Assembly: GCA_017429205.1 (NCBI GenBank)
Contig: JAFRPH010000086.1
Span: forward strand, 1-42,658
Reading direction: 5' to 3'
From: Bacteroidales bacterium
Lineage (GTDB): Bacteria; Bacteroidota; Bacteroidia; Bacteroidales; UBA932
DNA: 42,658 nucleotides
The notes beneath the pieces were generated by a model that saw only the letters and a list, made by a program, of their open reading frames with translations, was not told the DNA's origin and did not search any database. Each line of letters begins with the position of its first letter. Within the stretch, counting starts at the first letter, position 1. Shown here one piece after another: positions 32,001 through 40,336 of the stretch. A program made the translations under genes and the position numbers.

Positions 32001-35000
32001 GATCTCCATCATAGAGGCCAGGATGTGGTTGAGACCGCTCTTGTGGTAGGGGATGACCATGCGGATGTCCGCGTCGTCCAGCATCTTGCGGATCTGGGCC
32101 TCGGAGACGCCGATGGCGATGGTCCCGTTGTTCTTTCCGTAGGCCGGGTCATTCTGGATCAGCTTGGCCAACTCGAAGCCCTGGGCTCCGGTCAGTCTGC
32201 CCTTCACCTGATAGCCCAGGATCTTGGACAGATGCGCTTCCAGCTTCGGGGAGAGGCTGTAGGCCGTGGAGCCGAATGTCTGGCCGTCGCGCCACAGATA
32301 GTTGCCGTCCGCGTCAAGTCCCGGTGCAATACCCTTCTTGACCATTGCGGGGATCAGGCTCATGTTGATCTTCGTGCCGGTCAGACCGTGCTGGAGGACG
32401 CACAGGATCTCCTTGGTGTACATATGCGCCGGGACGCCCTTCGCAGCCAGGTCTCCGATGATCTCCACGTAGTCAAAGACCAGCCGCGGCACGTAGTCGG
32501 AAAAGCTCTGAAGCCGGAAGCCGCCGGCCTTGAACATTCTGTCAGGGGTGATGAAGGAATTCTCCAGCGCCTCGTGGAGGTACTGGATGTCGGTCTCTGT
32601 GGCCTTCGGCCCAGCCTGCCCCTTCTTCACGTTGTAGAGCGTAAGGATGTCCTTGTTTGTCCTGTTCAGCTCCAGGAAACCGTTGCCGGAGAGGAAGTCG
32701 GATCGCAGCGCCAGCTTCCGCAGGCTCGGCTTTTCCTTCAGGGCAAGGGCGATGCGGTACTCCGTGGTGCCGGAGGTAGGCAGGTTCTTGACCGTGCCGT
32801 TCCGTCTCCATTTCTCCTCGCCGTCCTCGGTGAATTTTTCCCAGCCCTTGCTCTCCCACTTGGCCTCCTGGTCCCGGATAGCCTTGTTGATGCCGTCCCA
32901 GTTGATCTCGCTGTCGGAGAGGGTGTCCAGGGAGTTGGCCAGCGGCGTGACAGATTTGTTGCCGCCGAAGTTAAAGGCGTTGATGGGGACGCCCGTCTTG
33001 CCCTTCAGCATGGATCGCACCAGCTTATTGTAGACGTTGCAGAAGCTCCCGGCCACGATGGCTGCGCGGTAGCGTCTGGCATCGATGTAGCAGGTGGAGC
33101 AGGCCGTCTCGAATCCGTGGGCCCGGATGATGTCGTTGATGGCCACAATGCTTTCCTGGGCCAGCTTCAGCCCCTCCGGCCCGTCCTGGATCATGTTCTC
33201 CCGGATCATGTAGTCGAAGACCGCGTCCAGCGTCCGGCGCTTCACGCAAATCAGGGAAGCGTCGCCGGAGATGCCGTAGTCGCCGTTGGCCTTCAGCCAG
33301 GAGAAAACGGGGTTTCCGAAGATATCGGTCTCCACCTCCGCGTCGGCCCATTCCTCGTAGGTCTTGTAGTTTCCGGGTTGCTGCCGCACGATCTCGTCCA
33401 GAGCGTCGTACTGTTCCTGCACAGCGTCCATCAGCGCCTTGGCATCATCCGGGTGCATCCCTTCGGGGTCGTTGCGGTTCGCCTCATATTTCCGCACCCG
33501 CTCGTCAAGATACTCCTGCATCTTCTCCTTGCCGCTCTCGCGCCAGGTTCTCTGGGAGAATTGCAGATGCCCGTTCCCGTCCTGGATGCCGACCGTATCG
33601 CCGCTGCGGTTTGTGATGTCGTGGACACGGTTGTCGCTGGCAAGCTCGTCGCGCTCCGAATACCGGATATCCTGATTCTCGGTGTTGAACCGCTCGGATA
33701 GAGGGATCACGTTGCCGGCGTCGTCGTAGGTAACAGGATCCGCGCTCTTGACGGCGTTCTTCGCGTTAAAGATATAGACGTCGCTGATCCCGCGCCAGTC
33801 GGTGCCGTCGCTGTTGTCCCGGACGTTCTTGATCTCCACGCTGTCGTAGCCCAGGGCGAAGGCTTTCTCCGCGATGGTTCTGGTCTTGCTGGGTCTGTCC
33901 AGGTGAAGCTCCTCCGGCGTGACGATTGCGTTCCAGTTGGCTCCGTTGGCGTCGATGGTCAGCTTCTTTCCCATTCTGCCGTATAGCTGATACACGCCCT
34001 TGTGCAGCTCCGCGTCCAGCTCCAGCGCCATCTGATTGTCAAATACCAGGCCATTGCCCAGATACGCAGCCCATTTGCCGTCCGTGTCGGTGTAGCGGTA
34101 CAGATCCCCCTGATAGAGGAAGTCGCTGCCGTCACGATATGCGTTCAGCACGTCCTTGCTGGGCACGTCCCAGATATACTGACTGAACAGATTGCCATCC
34201 TTCCACTTAAAGTCCCACAGGGCGTCGTCATACTGCTTGTATGCGGCTTCGTAGTCGTCTTCCGTCTGTGCCGATGCAATCCGGTTCAGGGCGTCAGTCA
34301 TCTTCTCATAGATGCCGGAAAGCTCCGCGTCAAAGCGGTCTGCCCGCTTCTGCCGGAATTCCGCCGCCTTTTGCGCCAGCTTTGTGATATTGTTCTGCGC
34401 CTTTTGCAGTCCGGCCTTCTTTTCCGTGTCTGTCAGCAGCTTTAATTTGTCGTATCGGTTGTCCAGATACTTGTTCGCCGCTTCCAGCAGAGCGTCTCCG
34501 TGCAGAGCATCCACGTCCAGCTTCACCTGGTCAGACAGCCGCATCAGCTTCGTCTCGCCGGAGTAGGTCTTCGCGGTCTTGATCGACGTTGTGGCGAATA
34601 TCTGCCCGAAGCTCTTTTCCATGTTGAAGCTCGTAAATCCAAATGCGGAGCTGCCGTGGTACAGATTCGGGGAATTGTACCCGGCCTTCTTCGCCGCCGC
34701 CCGTACCATCTTCTGCGCCGTCGCCATGTCGTCGTTCTCCACGGCTTCCAGGTATTCGGTGTCGCGGTCGCTGTTCTGCTGTTGCTGGGGCTTTTCGATA
34801 TTCCCAACCCGGTCATGGACCTCCACGGCTTCCTCCAGGGCTTTGTCCCACAGATCCCCGAAGGCCTGCTTGACGTCCTTTTCCAAATTGTTCATCATGC
34901 GGGCTTCCTCGGACAGCCGGCTGCCGGTGATCGCGGATTTCAGTTTGCCGAACCACTTGTCCAGCCAGCGGACAATTCCCTTGGCCGCGTCCTCGTGCTC

Positions 35001-38000
35001 CTGGGCGAAGCGGCTGACCGCCTTGCTGTCCAGCAGCATATTCTGGCAGGCGTCGGCCACGACCTCGTTCTCGGCCTCGCGTTGGGAGATCCGTCCTTTT
35101 GCGCGCCGCTTCTTTTCCTGGATCAGGCGCTCCAGGGTCTCCTCGCCGTACTTTCCGTTCTGAACGATCTGCTGGAAGACAAACTCCTTCAGGGCCTTGT
35201 ACTGCTCCGGTGCGTATTGCTCCAGGAAATGCGTCAGCTCATGGCCGGTGGTAGCCAAAATCCCGGACCGGACGTCGTTCAGGAAGTTTCTGCCTGCGTG
35301 GATGTCCAGCGTGACGGTTCCGTTCAGATAGGAACCGTTTGCGCCAACGAACCGTCCGTTCTTCTCGCTGGACGCGACCCACCGCAGATCCACGCCAAGC
35401 GCGGAGAAGATCCTGTTTGCAAGCTCAAACTGTTCGCGCTCGCTCTGGCTCATGGTGACGCCCTCGATGGCGGAAGTGTCGATGGTTGCGGTTCTGCCGG
35501 TTGCACCCTTCTTTTTCGGTGCGTTCTTCAGCCGGTCCATGGCCTTCTGCGTTTCCGCGTGTGCGATCTGCTGGCCGATGGTGTAGGCCTCCATCACGGT
35601 CTTTGCGTCCAGCGACGATGACTTGGTCGCCCGCTCCAGGCTCACGCGGTTTGTCCGTCCCTGCTCGATGGCCTGGGTGTAATCCGCGATAAACCGATAC
35701 CCCTCCGTCCCGGAAAGGCCGCTGTCGCGGTATGCCTGCAGGACCTTGTCCGCATTTGTGCCCAGCTCCATGGAGGCGATCATCTGAATGGCATCTTTGG
35801 TATCCGCGTCAGCCTGGAGGTCCTTCACGTCGATTTTAACGCCGTCAGAGAGCTCCACGGCTTTCCCGTCCTCAGTTATACCTGTGATGTCCACCGCCTT
35901 GCTCTGGCCGTTCTCGTCGGTGACGGTGGCCTGCATCGTCATGTCTCCGCGTGCTTTGTTCCGCTGCGCCCGCATTTCCGACACGACGCTGGATTCATCC
36001 AGGTGACGGAAGCCCTCCATAACCTCACTTCTCTGGGTGGCGTTGGTTGTCTTCCGATAAACGGCGTAGTCCAAAGCCTCCTGCGCCACGTCCCGCGCCT
36101 CCGGGTTTTCGATTTTCCCGACCTGCTCCTGGAACGCGGTGGTAGCGGAGACGTTGCCTCTGTCGCCGGTCTCGGTGACGATCTTGTTGACCGTGTTCCG
36201 CAACGCCGCCTGGGCCACGGGCTTGATTCCCTCGCCGTATTCCTGGACGGTCTCGTTGTAGACCGCCACAGCGCCCGCCATGCGGCCTTCCACGTTCTCA
36301 GACTTGGAATACATCTTGTCGGCGATGGAGTTCGTGACGGCCTCAACGTTTTGTTTGACGGCCCTTGTGCCGCGCCGGCTGACCTTCTGGTCGTCGCTGC
36401 GAGTTTGGGCGTCGTTGCTGGTCTGCGCTGCAGGCGTCGCATTCTCCGCGCCCGTCGTCTCGACCGAAGCGGAGAGACCCGTATCCTTCAGCGTGAGACC
36501 GTTCTTCTCCGCGTAGGCCTGCATGGCGGTGGTGGTTCCGCCGGTCTTGTCGTTGATCGTCTGGTTTACCGCGCCCTCAGACGCCTTCTGGTGCAGATTG
36601 ACGTCCTCGCCCATGCCGACCAGGTTGGCCCCGGTGTAGATGTCCCGGGTGTTGCGGATCCCGGAGACGACCTTGCCGGCCGTCGTGGTAAGGCCCATGC
36701 TGGCGTAGTTGCCGCCGGTCATCAGACCGCCGGAGATAAATCCGCCCAGCGCGTCCTCCAGCAGATCGGTCATGATGTCCACGTGGGCCTTGTTGTAGGC
36801 CTCGTTATAGCTCAGTCCATCTGCCATGTACGCCTTGGCTCTGCGCTCCCGGTCGTTGTCGTACCCGTAGATCTTCGATTGGACGGCATCCGTGATGTGG
36901 TTTGCAATGCTGGTCGTCACTTCCTCCGACGCCTCGACGCCTGCCTGGGTCAGCAGGTTGCGCACAAGCCCGCGGGAAACATTCTGGTCCAGGAGTTTAT
37001 CCAAAGATACCTTTTCAAACACTCCCTCTGCCAGGCCTGCAAACAGGGCGTGGGTCAGGGCCTTGTCATCGTCCCAGCCCAGCTCTTTCATCCGGATGTA
37101 GTCGTCGTTCGCCGCTGCGCCGGACTGCATATACAGGCCGATGACCTCGATCACAGCGGCGGCTTCCGGGTGGCCGGTGGCCAGCGCGATCTTCGCGGCC
37201 GCGGCGGTCTCGCCGGACATGATCATGGAGGATTTCAACTGCGTCCAATCGTTCAGGCTCTTGCCGCCGATAAGAGGGATATCCTCGTCCAGCTTCCCGG
37301 ACAGGAATCCGGTGTTCAGCACGCCGTACTTCTCGCGGCCTGCGCCGACGGAGGCGGTCATGGCGTTGGCCTCTTTTGTGGCCCATTCGCCCATTTCTGT
37401 ACCTGGTGCAAGACCAAAGAACAATTTCATGTTGGCCGCGCCGAATTCTTTTAGGACGCGCATTAGAGGGCTTGTTTCAGCCGCCGATTTTGCGGCGTAA
37501 CTCGCATCCTCCGCGTTCTTTTTGCAGGCTTCTGCAAATTCTTCTGCCTTTTCAGGATCTGTAGCATAAAGCCAGAAAAAGGTTGCCTTTTGATCGTCGG
37601 TCATACCGAAGCCCTGTCTGTTTTGGACCAACGCTTCAGAATAACCGTTGTCTTTCAAAATATCGCCTGTGGTTGAACTGTATGCTCTGAATGAAGGGCT
37701 TGGGTTTCCAGATAGGATTTCTCTTATATGCTCCTCGTTTTGTTCGTCCGTGAAGGCACCGCTGTAAAATCTCCGTCCAGGGAAAGCCTTTTCAAACGCT
37801 GCTTTCTCATGCGCCAGGAATGCCTGTTGGCCTTTCTCAATCTGCTGCTGAACCTCCGGGCTGGTCTTTGCCTGCTCCGGGATCTCCTTCTCCAGTCTTG
37901 CGAACTCATCACCCTTTTCGAGGTCGATCGCTTTCTTCCAGATCTCAACCTCTGCCTGGGCGTTTTCGTAAGACTGTTTTGCCTGATAATAGGCAGCCTC

Positions 38001-39257
38001 CGGATCCTCCGTCGGGTTCTGCGGTTTGTACTCACCGAGGGCGTAAAGCTCATAAACCTTGTCGGCGTTCTCCATGGCTTTCTTTCTGGCTGCGACCGCT
38101 GCCTCGGCCTCCGCCTTTTTCTGTTCAAGCTCCTGCTGGTTGTAACGATAAGCATATTCCGCAGCAGGTCCTTCTTTTTCTCCGATGAGATTTGCGGTTG
38201 CGTTGTTTAGTCTTTGACCTGTCCAGCCCATGTATCCGGTCGCCCGGTTCATGAGATCCTGGTCCTGGAGCATCACGCCGGCACGAAATGCGTCAATGCC
38301 TCTGTTCTTCTGTTCCTCCCAGTAGTCGGCTTTCTCCTGGGTCGTTTTGGATCTCCAGTCCCGCGGCATCATCCAGGCGCCGTTCTCCGGTGCGGCCATG
38401 GTCGAGAAGGCGTCTCTGGCTTCCTGGGCGTACTTCTCGTTGCTGCCCTGCAGGTTTTGGATGTAGCCCAAATACCGGTCCGCAGATTCCTTATCGCCTG
38501 CGGCTGCGGCCAGCTGATACATCCCGTAATAGTCCTCGATCTGCGGATTGTTGAGCATCAGCTGATTTTCCAGCCGGCCGGAGTAGGTCCCGGCGTCCGG
38601 GATCGCCTCTTTCCCTGTGAGACGATCCACCGCGTGCCGGGCAAGATTGGCGTGGGCCTTATCCTCCCGCTCCTGCAGATAATTCTGGATGTTGTCGCTG
38701 CTGGTTTGGAGGCCGGCGGTGCCGCGCTTGGATAGCTCCGCGTCCCCGGCCTCGTTGCCCATCTGCTCCATGTAGCGGAAGAACTGCTGCTGCTCCAGCA
38801 GGTCCATGCCGCGGTCAGGCGTCTGGCCGAAGGCGGCGCCGAAGCCGTTGCGGAGCACCTGCCCGATGCGCATCGCGCCCTCTCCGACAAACCAGTTCCT
38901 GGAGTTTTCGCGGCTGATCTGCGCCCGCTGGTCGTTGTACTGTTGCCTCTGCTGTGCCAGTTGCATATCGTGCTCCGGGTCTCCGGTATAACCGACGTGC
39001 TGGTTCTGCATCAGGTACAGGTACTTGTCATGCTCCAGGTCGCCGTTGTAGGTGTCCATGGCGTAGGTTTGCGGATAGCCGCCGGTTGTTCTGATTGTGG
39101 TGCTCTGGGTCTGCGAAGTCTCCGTGGCAGGTCTCCGGTTGGTGTTCTGTTGTCTGGCTCCTGGCTTCCGAATAACAGGCTTGTCCTGCTCCTCCTGGGC
39201 TTCCTCTTCCTCGCGTTTCTTCTTCCTGATCTGGTCCTCCAGGTATTTCTTCGACAT
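26085..39257 (-). CDS. giant polyvalent virion protein (4390 aa): zincin, ADP-ribosyltransferase-like, coiled-coil and LPD38-like regions
   Basis: One uninterrupted 4390-codon frame, 31% of the genome. In order: charged helical start (1-40); Gly/Ala-rich hydrophobic segments about 660-760 and 830-870; a zincin-like domain with H1339-E-L-T-H1343 and a later NEVVADAC; an ADP-ribosyltransferase-like domain (about 1520-1870) with NLYHGSS...FATTS and KSADPVTYDDAGNVIPLSER, the ART-PolyVal pattern; an unknown region with CSTCY (about 1920-2590); coiled coil about 2600-3000 with a repeated EEKAKH..NYSQ.LIDSKNRDI; an LPD38-like region (about 3040-3920); two about 100-residue repeats near 4036 and 4136; and a conserved C-terminus. 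Such polyvalent proteins are thought to be packaged and delivered with phage DNA. GGAGGG lies before ATG. Catalytic roles are inferred from motifs. Confidence 0.85.
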   Translation of the reverse strand: MSKKYLEDQIRKKKREEEEAQEEQDKPVIRKPGARQQNTNRRPATETSQTQSTTIRTTGGYPQTYAMDTYNGDLEHDKYLYLMQNQHVGYTGDPEHDMQLAQQRQQYNDQRAQISRENSRNWFVGEGAMRIGQVLRNGFGAAFGQTPDRGMDLLEQQQFFRYMEQMGNEAGDAELSKRGTAGLQTSSDNIQNYLQEREDKAHANLARHAVDRLTGKEAIPDAGTYSGRLENQLMLNNPQIEDYYGMYQLAAAAGDKESADRYLGYIQNLQGSNEKYAQEARDAFSTMAAPENGAWMMPRDWRSKTTQEKADYWEEQKNRGIDAFRAGVMLQDQDLMNRATGYMGWTGQRLNNATANLIGEKEGPAAEYAYRYNQQELEQKKAEAEAAVAARKKAMENADKVYELYALGEYKPQNPTEDPEAAYYQAKQSYENAQAEVEIWKKAIDLEKGDEFARLEKEIPEQAKTSPEVQQQIEKGQQAFLAHEKAAFEKAFPGRRFYSGAFTDEQNEEHIREILSGNPSPSFRAYSSTTGDILKDNGYSEALVQNRQGFGMTDDQKATFFWLYATDPEKAEEFAEACKKNAEDASYAAKSAAETSPLMRVLKEFGAANMKLFFGLAPGTEMGEWATKEANAMTASVGAGREKYGVLNTGFLSGKLDEDIPLIGGKSLNDWTQLKSSMIMSGETAAAAKIALATGHPEAAAVIEVIGLYMQSGAAANDDYIRMKELGWDDDKALTHALFAGLAEGVFEKVSLDKLLDQNVSRGLVRNLLTQAGVEASEEVTTSIANHITDAVQSKIYGYDNDRERRAKAYMADGLSYNEAYNKAHVDIMTDLLEDALGGFISGGLMTGGNYASMGLTTTAGKVVSGIRNTRDIYTGANLVGMGEDVNLHQKASEGAVNQTINDKTGGTTTAMQAYAEKNGLTLKDTGLSASVETTGAENATPAAQTSNDAQTRSDDQKVSRRGTRAVKQNVEAVTNSIADKMYSKSENVEGRMAGAVAVYNETVQEYGEGIKPVAQAALRNTVNKIVTETGDRGNVSATTAFQEQVGKIENPEARDVAQEALDYAVYRKTTNATQRSEVMEGFRHLDESSVVSEMRAQRNKARGDMTMQATVTDENGQSKAVDITGITEDGKAVELSDGVKIDVKDLQADADTKDAIQMIASMELGTNADKVLQAYRDSGLSGTEGYRFIADYTQAIEQGRTNRVSLERATKSSSLDAKTVMEAYTIGQQIAHAETQKAMDRLKNAPKKKGATGRTATIDTSAIEGVTMSQSEREQFELANRIFSALGVDLRWVASSEKNGRFVGANGSYLNGTVTLDIHAGRNFLNDVRSGILATTGHELTHFLEQYAPEQYKALKEFVFQQIVQNGKYGEETLERLIQEKKRRAKGRISQREAENEVVADACQNMLLDSKAVSRFAQEHEDAAKGIVRWLDKWFGKLKSAITGSRLSEEARMMNNLEKDVKQAFGDLWDKALEEAVEVHDRVGNIEKPQQQQNSDRDTEYLEAVENDDMATAQKMVRAAAKKAGYNSPNLYHGSSAFGFTSFNMEKSFGQIFATTSIKTAKTYSGETKLMRLSDQVKLDVDALHGDALLEAANKYLDNRYDKLKLLTDTEKKAGLQKAQNNITKLAQKAAEFRQKRADRFDAELSGIYEKMTDALNRIASAQTEDDYEAAYKQYDDALWDFKWKDGNLFSQYIWDVPSKDVLNAYRDGSDFLYQGDLYRYTDTDGKWAAYLGNGLVFDNQMALELDAELHKGVYQLYGRMGKKLTIDANGANWNAIVTPEELHLDRPSKTRTIAEKAFALGYDSVEIKNVRDNSDGTDWRGISDVYIFNAKNAVKSADPVTYDDAGNVIPLSERFNTENQDIRYSERDELASDNRVHDITNRSGDTVGIQDGNGHLQFSQRTWRESGKEKMQEYLDERVRKYEANRNDPEGMHPDDAKALMDAVQEQYDALDEIVRQQPGNYKTYEEWADAEVETDIFGNPVFSWLKANGDYGISGDASLICVKRRTLDAVFDYMIRENMIQDGPEGLKLAQESIVAINDIIRAHGFETACSTCYIDARRYRAAIVAGSFCNVYNKLVRSMLKGKTGVPINAFNFGGNKSVTPLANSLDTLSDSEINWDGINKAIRDQEAKWESKGWEKFTEDGEEKWRRNGTVKNLPTSGTTEYRIALALKEKPSLRKLALRSDFLSGNGFLELNRTNKDILTLYNVKKGQAGPKATETDIQYLHEALENSFITPDRMFKAGGFRLQSFSDYVPRLVFDYVEIIGDLAAKGVPAHMYTKEILCVLQHGLTGTKINMSLIPAMVKKGIAPGLDADGNYLWRDGQTFGSTAYSLSPKLEAHLSKILGYQVKGRLTGAQGFELAKLIQNDPAYGKNNGTIAIGVSEAQIRKMLDDADIRMVIPYHKSGLNHILASMMEIPGFENYESYQNTLKWNGTKWTKVDVDFDFNEAVQKHKGDARAAAQDYLDWCEENRYKPKFSGVASGSARNSYNKAYDFTQHADWQTGTMTGEAESNYYKVLADFTCYDAEGKVSRQEAVKLNYPGTDSAFGSMKQLIEMGLESDAMLQAKQDAEVPKIVDDIRREIPKFEAAGRNMKAYAQLKENVEGRQYSVRDYDNTVSDVDLLLQQNVEDAANLEQGRLLKEFQAKAKQVQDLEAKLEKAKADLKRTDRSYNTRGIQKLVGGIMKTFGMGDAKNLGIQKTAAETLQKAYDKAIAAIDRGESPMEIVYQGALDLADYLLENGTYREKQGFKWDRAKWAQVYANTEEARQHAVDEVVSAVYQDFGMNRYREAVQATAVDRIVDRVENRYNQKLDAVKAENKALQQANDKLQAEQKILKEIEDQQRTVVNNLNETLQDTRAELKQARKDNSKDVKRLEQKVSRLAGDLRTAKERVRSWEEKAKHLGNYSQALIDSKNRDIRDLRQKLNAAHAELQAAASQIEEMKGWEEKAKHAGVYSQQLIDSKNRDIAKLEKEIQKHRDILAGKLRNPQLTAMLKAAKEAQYEKDQEAKEAQFAGYKDRKNRTSIRNRIKNLHAEMNRDLLRPREGHFVPEKLIRPVVDLLDLVNTETNRAKSESAQARIAAINAAYDAIKKDERYSQYYDETVKDMLVELSGTLAGRSIYDLTTAELEDVYTVMKAMRTTIRNAIKADLIEKGKEIWEIGNEMRQELRAGRGAHALQLLEKYHMTMLSAKRAFNRFGGYQQSSAWNKVYRMLDDAQLKMLTLEMQGTRIFDRVLEGKENLEKAEKLTSYREDDLVDVGLKDETGKAVPIPRGMMLSLYMHLQNEENMRHLMYGGITLPDFKRYYKGRSEAWGQGTVSIPALGARVAALDELFTKGELSDAEYEEAYKEHKAEIDEIFDSIRTAIEEQLTDYDRQWIAASREFFDGFSRRELNRVTNEMYGFSKARVDNYFPIVTDSDFLKSEFESISKNISLENAGFMKERVRASNPIHLEDITKAVNRQISNVSRYAGLTQALKTFGNVYNVQDRGFTDSVKKAMAKTYGKNGQQYVENLITDMVGGRNTPGTIFDRVKGNYAQAVLAANLSVTIKQAASFPTAAATVGWGPLMKALARGGKSNLPISRADSNLISIYSPLLWYRSKGAIDVEIGDIANGRDWTQKAKWLMGWIEKTDRATVGRLWYAAEYYVKDNYNLEKGTEEQIKNGESPFYRKVAEVFADIVEDTQPNYTILQRPDILRNPNKLVRAMVMFSTQRFQNGNILIDAIGEYRAMVRADKQNGTPQTKAARKAARQKLTRAISSQTVSAMVLSAMTLLAGAVMHRMNPWRDDDDELTFESIAEEYLNGFLSSLTGSFLAGSEVYEGLQAMLTGSKYYGNDVGGISTINELATAVIQFEQQAVKLIGDEDSTAKDWQNLAEKQLWKVGEYLSQMTGIPTANIKKIIEGGRNHIADIMNEEFFSFEAGVDRSTAVNARRYYKAWMSGDNAKVRDVLKELRDSGKSEDAIRNAISKQAKTAYEEGNIDIDQYAELLDRTGYWDEEKLNGKVLDIVRDEYVAGARTEKEAVDLLIRYNAKVENEDDAWKILQRWETTAEHKGEEDYHYSEYEDLIKDLDAGKTFDEAAAAYLDHGYEEKNLRSNAVSHTKELYQAGKLTDDEAIDQILDYAWKKEDGAYRKLTENEAWMKIKEWRESAGHEEEEDYHYTQYDAIDEAISSGQDIKGLVKELTDHGVKADNVTSHIKGYLIDQYIAGNSTEAKLKNQLSKYLGLTGGEERDEIVRDANCKKLTGYDYGNLGKGYKAGKIPSQTATKALTQYGGMSSSDAKARVRYWDFQKSYPDSNLGQTTLDKYYDTTIENVGRTLQGSGIGLDAYIRYAEAASKAKGTDKDGDGKTDSGSKKAAIMQIIDKLNITTAQKDALYYFNGWSAKTIKEAPWH
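36454..36482. repeat. class 2 palindromic element in the giant gene (diverged)
   Basis: 29 bp matching the class 2 consensus with a few changes (GTCGTCTCGACCGAAGC then GGAGAGACCCGT). It is read on the minus strand as GLSASVETTG at residues about 925-934 of the giant protein, in a linker rich in Ala/Thr/Asn. Confidence 0.7.
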
Positions 39258-39269
39258 GGTATACCCTCC

Positions 39270-40322
39270 TTAATAGAGCATATCAAGATTGGGCTTGGCC
39301 CCGCCGCCAGGACTGCCCTTCGGGGTCAGATAGATGTGGTAGTTGTCCTGGATCCACTTCCACGCCCGCTGCATATCCGGGTCGTTGTAATACTTAGCGA
39401 AGAAGTCATTGGTCGCCTTTGTAGGATCTGCCGCGTAGGCTCTGGCAAACTCTACCAGCTCGGACTGCGGGATCTGAGAGCCTCCGCTTCCGGACCCTGA
39501 TCCGGTCCCGTTACCAGATCCGCTTCCGGACCCAGTCCCGGATCCGCCGCTTCCTCCGCCACTTCCGGACCCAGTCCCGGATCCGCCGCTTCCTCCGCCA
39601 CTGTAGGCCCCGGCCATCTGCGCGTTGAAGTAGTTGCGGATGCTCGCGGCTTCCTGCGGCGTGATCCCTGCCGCGGCCAACTGCTCGTCGCTGGGCATGA
39701 TGCCCATCTGAAGCAGGTAGGTGGCGTAGCTCCGAGCGTCGCTCTGTGCGTTCTGTGTTTTGTTGTATTCCCATTGCTCCCTGGCCCAGGCGTCGTCCGC
39801 GGCGTCCCGCTCCTTGCCATAGTCCCACTGCATCTGCCAGCGCTGGTCTGCAATGGCGTCTCTGCCCTGGTTGTAGGCGCGCTCCTGCTCGTAGCGCAGA
39901 TCGCCCAGGGCGTCACGGCCCTGCCCGTAGGCATTGTTGGCCGCGTTCAGCGCCAGGGCATAGCGGTCCCGGAGATCCTGGCCCTCTGCGTCATAGGCCG
40001 CTCTGGCCTGTTGCGCCAGCACGGGGATCTGGGCATTGAGCTGCGTCAGATACTCATTGTACGCTTGGTTGCCCACAGCCTGGGCATAGCTGGAACCGTA
40101 GCCCCCGGTGAGGCCCGCGGCCTGGCCCATGGTGTCCTGCATGGCACGCTGGCCCTGGTGGACGTATTGGTTCTTCACGCTCTGGAACATCGGGTCCGTC
40201 TCAGCGTTGTAGCTGAACGCGGGCCGGTTGTTGATTTGCTCCAGCAGGCTGTCTGCCTGCTGCTGGTAGCCCTGGCCCTGGGCCAGCAGATCTTTATAGA
40301 TTTCCTCGGTGGATTTCGGCAT
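39270..40322 (-). CDS. virion-associated protein with Gly/Ser linker
   Basis: A 350-aa protein. The N-terminal part has FSYNAETDPMFQSVKNQYVHQGQRAMQDTMGQAAGLTGGYGSSYAQAVGNQAY, a strongly conserved pattern of a Bacillota phage minor structural protein, followed by a helical Gln/Ala-rich region. A Gly/Ser linker (GSGGSGTGSG repeats, residues about 240-285) joins a C-terminal helical segment. A 39-bp tandem duplication lies in the linker DNA (39523-39600). It lies between portal and giant protein, so may be an ejection or internal virion protein. Confidence 0.75.
   Translation of the reverse strand: MPKSTEEIYKDLLAQGQGYQQQADSLLEQINNRPAFSYNAETDPMFQSVKNQYVHQGQRAMQDTMGQAAGLTGGYGSSYAQAVGNQAYNEYLTQLNAQIPVLAQQARAAYDAEGQDLRDRYALALNAANNAYGQGRDALGDLRYEQERAYNQGRDAIADQRWQMQWDYGKERDAADDAWAREQWEYNKTQNAQSDARSYATYLLQMGIMPSDEQLAAAGITPQEAASIRNYFNAQMAGAYSGGGSGGSGTGSGSGGGSGGSGTGSGSGSGNGTGSGSGSGGSQIPQSELVEFARAYAADPTKATNDFFAKYYNDPDMQRAWKWIQDNYHIYLTPKGSPGGGAKPNLDMLY
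39523..39600. repeat. 39-bp perfect tandem duplication in Gly/Ser linker
   Basis: The unit starting CTTCCGGACCCAGTCCCGG is present twice without mismatch (39523-39561, 39562-39600), encoding 13 residues of the linker each. This is a recent duplication and a site of likely length variation. Confidence 0.95.
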
Positions 40323-40336
40323 AGTCTTCTACCTCC

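Noticed and set aside
30114..33701. Open frame of 1195 codons on the plus strand, antisense to the giant gene
   Set aside because: Same reason: no start signals, unnatural composition rich in Leu, Val and Gly, and no continuity with any plus-strand operon.
26085..39257. Virion RNA polymerase (N4-like) within the giant protein
   Set aside because: Size and place recall N4 vRNAP and the capsid is of the N4-gp56 type, but I see no T7-like polymerase motifs in the sequence.
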